A stretch of 64,000 bases of DNA. Source: Epinephelus fuscoguttatus. Its lineage: Eukaryota > Chordata > Actinopteri > Perciformes > Serranidae. The stretch spans positions 16,307,379 through 16,371,378 of the forward strand of contig NC_064771.1 of the NCBI RefSeq assembly GCF_011397635.1, in the 5' to 3' direction. Both the position numbers and the translations under genes were made by a program. This document shows, one piece after another, positions 58,901 through 64,000 of the stretch (within the stretch, counting starts at the first letter, position 1; each line of letters starts with the position of its first letter). The notes beneath the pieces were generated by a model that ran no database searches, was not told where the DNA came from, and was given only the letters and a program-made list of their open reading frames with translations.

Positions 58901-60020
58901 CTGATGGTCAAGAGCCCTATGTGGGGTCAAAATAAATCAAGGGGGGTAGCAAGGAATGAAGAAAAAACATATTTCTGCAACCCAGAGATTAACTCATGTT
59001 TTCAGACTTTTCTTAGTGCATTGCTTTTTTATGATCTGTGAACAGATTGCAGGGGGTCGCAAGCCGAAAAGGTTGTCATAACCCATAACCAAAATTTGGA
59101 GCCTCATTTTAATGCCTTACCTTACTTACCTTAGGTTTTTTAAGGATATTTGGTCCTCACAAAGAAGAGCAAAGGCATTGCAGACATACATTTTAAACTG
59201 TACAGCAATCAGTAGCCCTCTTGTTACAGTATTTTGAATATGGATATATTATATGACCTCTTCATCTGTTGATCTCTGGCTATTGACCAGCTTCTTTATC
59301 TCTACATATTATTTATGTCAATTACAGGCCACTGTAAGCTGTGCCAGACACCTGTCGATGTCCTTGGTCACCAATAGAGGTTGATAAGTCAAAAGTCATA
59401 GATCACTTAAGGCCCCGTTAACCTTCATCAGCACCATGTTCTCTGCATATTTTACTAAAAACAGATTGACTCTGCATGTTGGTAATCTGTGACTGAATGA
59501 GTTTAGATCTGTGTCCTAATTTCATCTGAAATTTTATTGAGTTCCATCTGTCCTGATACCCATCTATTTCAGACTCCCAACTCATATGATATTCAGAGCA
59601 CCAAACTGCCAGTGAGAGAGTGGGAGATTCCCTGCGTCATTCACCATCATTAAGGCGGCTGTTGGCAATGGTCCAGATCTGCATGATGGCAAAGCCCCTG
59701 TAGCCAGACTTCACCACAGAAAAACCAGGACAGACATATGGAGGCGCCAGTATGCCAAATCTGAAACACACTGAAGCAATGAAACTATCTTAAAGCAAAA
59801 ATCCACCCTAAGACACTTTTGAAAGTAGCTGGTAGTTAGTGAAGCAAGTTGTATTTGTGGGTCCATTTTATTGTTTGATAATACTTTCCTCTCCTCGCAG
59901 AAAATTGGCCAAATGCAGAAGACCTGACATCATGTCTGTCATTACATGAAAATTACCTTGTCTGTGAAGTTTTGTGGCTGGAAATACTTAGGCTATCTAA
60001 ATCTTAAAGTGATGATTTGA
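56000..60020. other. Intergenic interval with no supported gene
   Basis: A stretch at about 58895-59090 (GTGGTTCTCAATCTGATGG to GGGGGTCGCAAGCC) looks like a truncated hAT-type repeat. The open frame at 57688-58044 has no splice support or recognisable motif. Otherwise nothing stands out. Confidence 0.4.
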
Positions 60021-60027
60021 TTTAATA

Positions 60028-60698
60028 AAATGGGTAGTTTGGATTTTTTGAAGTGGGGTTGTATTAGGTACTTATTGTATTGTCCGCGTGTTACCTACAG
60101 GAGATGATGGTCGGTTCACTCACAGTTTGGAGAAGCAGACAGGAGTATTTGAATATTTTCAACACTTTACCTTGACGTCAGTCAGCCCTCTCCGACAGAA
60201 AACTGAAGCCATTATAGTACTCTCTTTAAATCCACCATATAGGCTACCGCTGATAAAAACAGTATTATTACCCGACAGAATACAGGAGTTGCTAGTCTAC
60301 TGCTGCCTAAATTTTATTAGTTTGTGTTATTTTATACCTTTGGTCTCTTTCATTCGGATTCACCAGTTTCCCACAATAACACAAACAGTCTAACAGATAG
60401 AGGCAGTGGCAGACCAGCAACCCCTGTGTCCTATGAGGTAAAATTACAGTTTTGGTCAAAAGAGTGTGGTGGATTTGAAGAGAACGATGCAACAACTTCA
60501 GTTCCCTGAGGGGAAGGGCTGCAGATTATGCAGTAAAAATATTGTAGATAAAGCGTATACTTTAACTGATAATAATTTTTTGTGAGGCCAGGGCCGTTTC
60601 AAACTGAGGGCATGCTGACCTTCATGTACTAGGTAATACACTGACGATGGATAAGTGCCCCATACAGCCCCACTTTAAAAAATCAGAACTATCCCTTT
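60028..60698. mobile_element. Foldback non-autonomous element (about 670 bp)
   Basis: The left arm reads GGTAGTTTGGATTTTTTGAA then GTGGGGTTGTATTAGGTACTT. The right arm reads GTGCCCCATACAGCCCCACTT then AAAAAATCAGAACTATCCC, an imperfect complement. Both arms continue inward with GTTACCTACAG/TAGGTAATACAC. The centre is degraded and no TTAA pair is preserved cleanly. Confidence 0.65.
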
Positions 60699-61994
60699 GA
60701 GGAGCATAACTGTGGATTTTCTCTGCTGGAAAAACTCCTGCACATTTGCTGCGTACTTTAAATTAAATTGAATTTGGCATATTCTTGAACTGTGTTGACA
60801 TCTGCACACAGTGAATACCAGTATTCTCTGTTGTGACTTTATAGAAAGGGGTTCACAGAGTTATCTGTATACCTTTGCAGAGTACAGGCCTCTTAAATCT
60901 GGAACGTGGACAAATGTGAAGTTATCCAGATAATGTGCTTAATGGAACACGCTCCTTGGTCTGTTCATTTAATGGCATCCAGGCAGGTGGAAAAGGTTAG
61001 AAGATGAAGAAACAGAGCGTAGCAGATGCAACAAGCAAGCTTCTCAAAGCAATAAATAAACCTGTTGGTGTTAGAGCTAATAGACGTAGACTGAACATAT
61101 GGCCCCAAATGATTTACAGACATTGTATGTAATCAAACAGTTCTCACCAATTGCAGGTGACGATGTGTTGGAGGGTATAAAAAAATCACTGTAGCATGTG
61201 TGAAATATTGTGAAGTTCACCTGGCCATAGGCTTTCTACACAGCAACGATCAATACACATTCCCTACGATTTTTTATTGCGAAGCCATGACCTTGCTTGT
61301 GCAAGTAAACCAATTTGTATTTGAGTATACTGCCAGCTGCATTGTTCTAATTATGGCTGTTACAGCTGCACAAAACTTTGTGCAACAAGTTCATTGTGTC
61401 AGGAGCTTGTCACAAAGTATTAAGGGAAGAGTATCACATCACTGAACCATGTCGACATGACCAAGGCAGGTGAAAGGACAGTGAGTACTCTGAGAGGTCA
61501 ATCACAGCACCTCATTTAAAAATCACACCAGCATCATAATGAGCATCCCGATGGTGTATAACAGTGTATCTGAGGGTGGAATTTTCCTTTAAGCAGCTCA
61601 CATTTAGCTGTTAGCCCTGGGTTGTGCCTCAGACATAGGTCGGCGCCATTACCACAAAGTAGCAATGATCTTGACCTCTTGTGAAGCTAAATTTCATACC
61701 CAACTCACTCTCTTCTGCAAAGAACCTGTGATGCAAATTCACAGAGTTTATATATAGCCTGTCTTTCATCAGCCTGCTATTCCCCGATGCATTCCCAGTG
61801 GCTAAATGGAAAATGTGGACCAGCTGTGTGCTCATTCACACATGTGGACTTATTAGCATTGCCGGTGGCTAGTTTTTTCTATTATTGCACGTGTCTTTTT
61901 ACATACTTTCTAATTTTGCCAAGTTCTCTCTATCAGTGTAATGACAAGAGTTAAATGACCAACGTTTACTCCCTTCTCTGCCTGTTTCCCACAG

Positions 61995-62596
61995 CATGTT
62001 TCTAAGGATGAAGCCAGTCTCATGGGATAGCCATGTTTTGTCCCCATGACAGCTATGTCACTCAGCCCTCTCTGCAGTGACCCCCTGCACAGCAAAGGAT
62101 GCTGGGAAATAACGAGCACTTTTATCCCGGTCAGGATGACAAAGATGGGGAGGATGAGGAGGAGGAAGAGGAGCAGGGAAGCGAAAACAGAGAAGGAGAG
62201 GATGGACCTGACACAGAGAATGGAGGGTTAGAGGGTCCAGAGGAGAAGGAAATGACGGGAGGACGACAATCCTGGGAAGGGAAAGGTGGCGAGGTGGTAA
62301 AACCAGCAGCCATTGTGGTCGGGAGACAGAGAGCAGATCGACCGCTGAGGCCGGGCAACCTGGGCAACCGGGGTATCCCATATATGTCCAATCAAGCCCT
62401 GCTACATCATCAACCAGCCAATAAGCAACAGCATCATCTCATTTCAGCCAATCAGCAGCCTCATCACGCAGGCCTAACTGCGCTGCAGAAGAGACGAGCC
62501 CTCATGGAGCGCAGCATGACCACAGTGGCTCCAATGGAGGACATTTACCTGACCATGATGGTATTCCGCATTGGAATTCCCGACATCAAACAAACA
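61995..62596 (+). CDS. shank1: SHANK family postsynaptic scaffold, first coding exon (partial gene)
   Basis: The exon follows a strong acceptor (pyrimidine tract, then CCCACAG ending at 61994) and ends at a GTAAGT donor at 62597. The open frame starts at 62099, the first ATG after an in-frame stop at 62078-62080, and gives 166 residues in phase 0. Residues 12-50 are an acidic Glu/Asp-rich tract. A His/Gln-rich stretch lies at about 100-125. The exon ends in MMVFRIGIPDIKQT, the start of the SPN domain of SHANK proteins. The MMVF wording fits SHANK1 better than SHANK2 or SHANK3. SHANK1 uses ankyrin, SH3, PDZ and SAM modules to organise glutamate receptors in the postsynaptic density; those modules lie beyond the window. 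Translation might instead begin at a later in-frame ATG near the SPN domain. Upstream ATGs in the leader are described separately. Confidence 0.85.
61996..62231 (+). promoter_or_regulatory. shank1: Upstream open reading frames in the shank1 leader
   Basis: A 17-codon frame runs from ATG at 61996 to TGA at 62047-62049. A second frame starts at 62046, overlapping the first stop as ATGA, and runs to a TAG ending at 62231. It therefore overlaps the main frame, which starts at 62099 in another phase. Such leaders usually lower translation of the main frame. Confidence 0.45.
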
Positions 62597-64000
62597 GTAA
62601 GTGTACATTGTCATCATAAACATGACGGCCAAACACTACAAAGATTTCATGAAATAAAGTCACCATCACATGAAACAGTCTCAGGTTCCTCTTGACCCCT
62701 TATTTGAAACTTATTTGATCAAATCCAAAGATTCAGTGCAGTCGAGGCAGACAAAGAAGTAATGTAGCAAAGGTTAGTTCCTTATATATAACATTTATGA
62801 GAAAAGTAAGTAATGAGAGAGTAATGAGAAAAGATCTTAAAGAATGATCTCAATCAAGCTCAATCAAAACAAAACCTTTGAAAGTCTGGTTATCTATATA
62901 AAAACATCTCCCTTGCAAACAGGGCACTGACTGGAGGTCTTTCCAAAAGAGGAAGTAGTTCAAGCCAATTCTCTCTGGTATTACTGCCTCGGAGAGAGAG
63001 GGAGAGAGATAGCTTTAAAATGGAAACACAACTTTTCAACTCCTCCCCCTAGTGTGTCCAAGTGGTATTATTGTTGGCGCCTCTGTCGCAAAGACAACCG
63101 GATCGCTTTCTGTTTTTTCTCAGAGTCTAGCAACTGCAACAGTTTGGAGTTTTCTACCCTCCACCACTTCCTCTACTGGGGATAATGACTGCAAATAACT
63201 TATATTAGTAGTCTTTGGTAGTTGGGGATAGCTACCGATAGCTACCAGGAAAAACAACTGGGCTATCCCTTTCCTTTTTCGGTTGGGCCATGGTTGACGC
63301 ACATATTGTGTGCTTTAAGTCAAGCCTTCATTTTCTTGGGAGATCGTAAAGCTTTGATTCTCTGCCCCAATCTGACTGAGCCCGACCTGTACCGTTGGGT
63401 TCGAGCCAGGCCAGGCTGTAATTTCTCAAAATTTCCCCAGGCTTCAATCGAGTCGGGTTCGCCCCAATTTCCCAGTGTTTTTTCTTTTTGTGTGTGTGTT
63501 TTTTCTAAAAATGCAGACTTTATAGTATGTGTAACTTCATGAATAGTTAATGGGATGTGTTACCATAAACCCATCCCAACTCCTGCATCTCATTAATGAG
63601 GAGAAATGTTAAACACTCTATTTACAGCAATAAATATGACATTTGATTGTTTTTGGGCTGTGCTAAGCAGTCGGTAGGTGAAGGCGCATGTTGGAGATTT
63701 TGTCACAAATGTTTTTTACTGCACTGAAAAGACCTAAGGTTCCTGTGTATAGGTTTTAGGGGCTTCTATTGGCTGAAATGGTATATAATAATTATAGCTA
63801 AGTTTTTGTTGTCTAAGAATGAGCTGTTTATATCTTCATATGGAGCAGGTCCTCCTCCACGGACTCCATTATGTTGTCTCTGTAGAAGCCCAGAATGGAC
63901 AAACCAAACACAGGCTCCATTCCCAGAATGGGAATAGCCCTATTTGCATTGGCCACGATAGTTTTCCTACATGGCCTCACACAAGAGTTTCAGTTGGTTG
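62597..64000 (+). other. Start of shank1 intron, repeat-containing
   Basis: This is non-coding sequence after the exon donor. It contains a GA-rich run near 62990-63010 and the repeat copy at 63735-64000. No second shank1 exon is visible before the window ends. Confidence 0.6.
63735..64000 (+). repeat. Short foldback interspersed repeat, copy C, cut by window end
   Basis: AAGGTTCCTGTGTATAGGTTTTAG, GGAGCAGGTCCTCCTCCACGG and ACAAACCAAACACAGGCTC match copies at 10568-10894 (inverse) and 13809-14135 (same orientation). The right end lies outside the window. Confidence 0.7.

Overview
The window is vertebrate nuclear DNA, almost certainly from a teleost fish and probably a percomorph. Coding exons are short and spread among long AT-rich introns with GT/AG borders. 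The intergenic space is full of fish-type DNA transposon remnants: TTAA-flanked foldback elements, hAT elements with 8-bp duplications, and a decayed Tc1/mariner. The genes recognised are clear vertebrate orthologues. No prokaryotic feature, CRISPR array, tRNA or rRNA was seen.

Layout. (1) About 560-2802, plus strand: a small single-pass membrane protein gene with three coding exons (188 aa) and a probable non-coding first exon; I do not recognise it. (2) 6010-25284, plus strand: the complete vesicular glutamate transporter 1 gene, slc17a7, with 13 coding exons and 580 aa. Its first intron is 10.7 kb and packed with transposons. (3) 37925-30305, minus strand: a complete eight-exon gene for an Fc-receptor-like immune receptor (501 aa). 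It has a signal peptide, four Ig-like domains, one transmembrane segment and a repetitive tail with seven tyrosine motifs. (4) About 37.9-62.0 kb: a 24-kb stretch with no supported coding exon, rich in repeats, including a striking nested palindrome array at 44.29-44.80 kb. (5) 61995-62596, plus strand: the first coding exon of a SHANK family scaffold, best match shank1. The rest of that gene lies beyond the window.

In human, SLC17A7 and SHANK1 both lie in 19q13.33, so the window looks like a compact fish version of that neighbourhood. slc17a7 loads glutamate into synaptic vesicles and shank1 organises the postsynaptic density, so the two flanking genes act on opposite sides of the same synapse. 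The receptor between them is an immune-type gene on the opposite strand and has no evident functional link to them. The most unusual observations are the multi-tyrosine tail of the receptor, whose end is set by a frame-breaking change in a DNA repeat, and the palindrome array fused to the end of a TTAA element.
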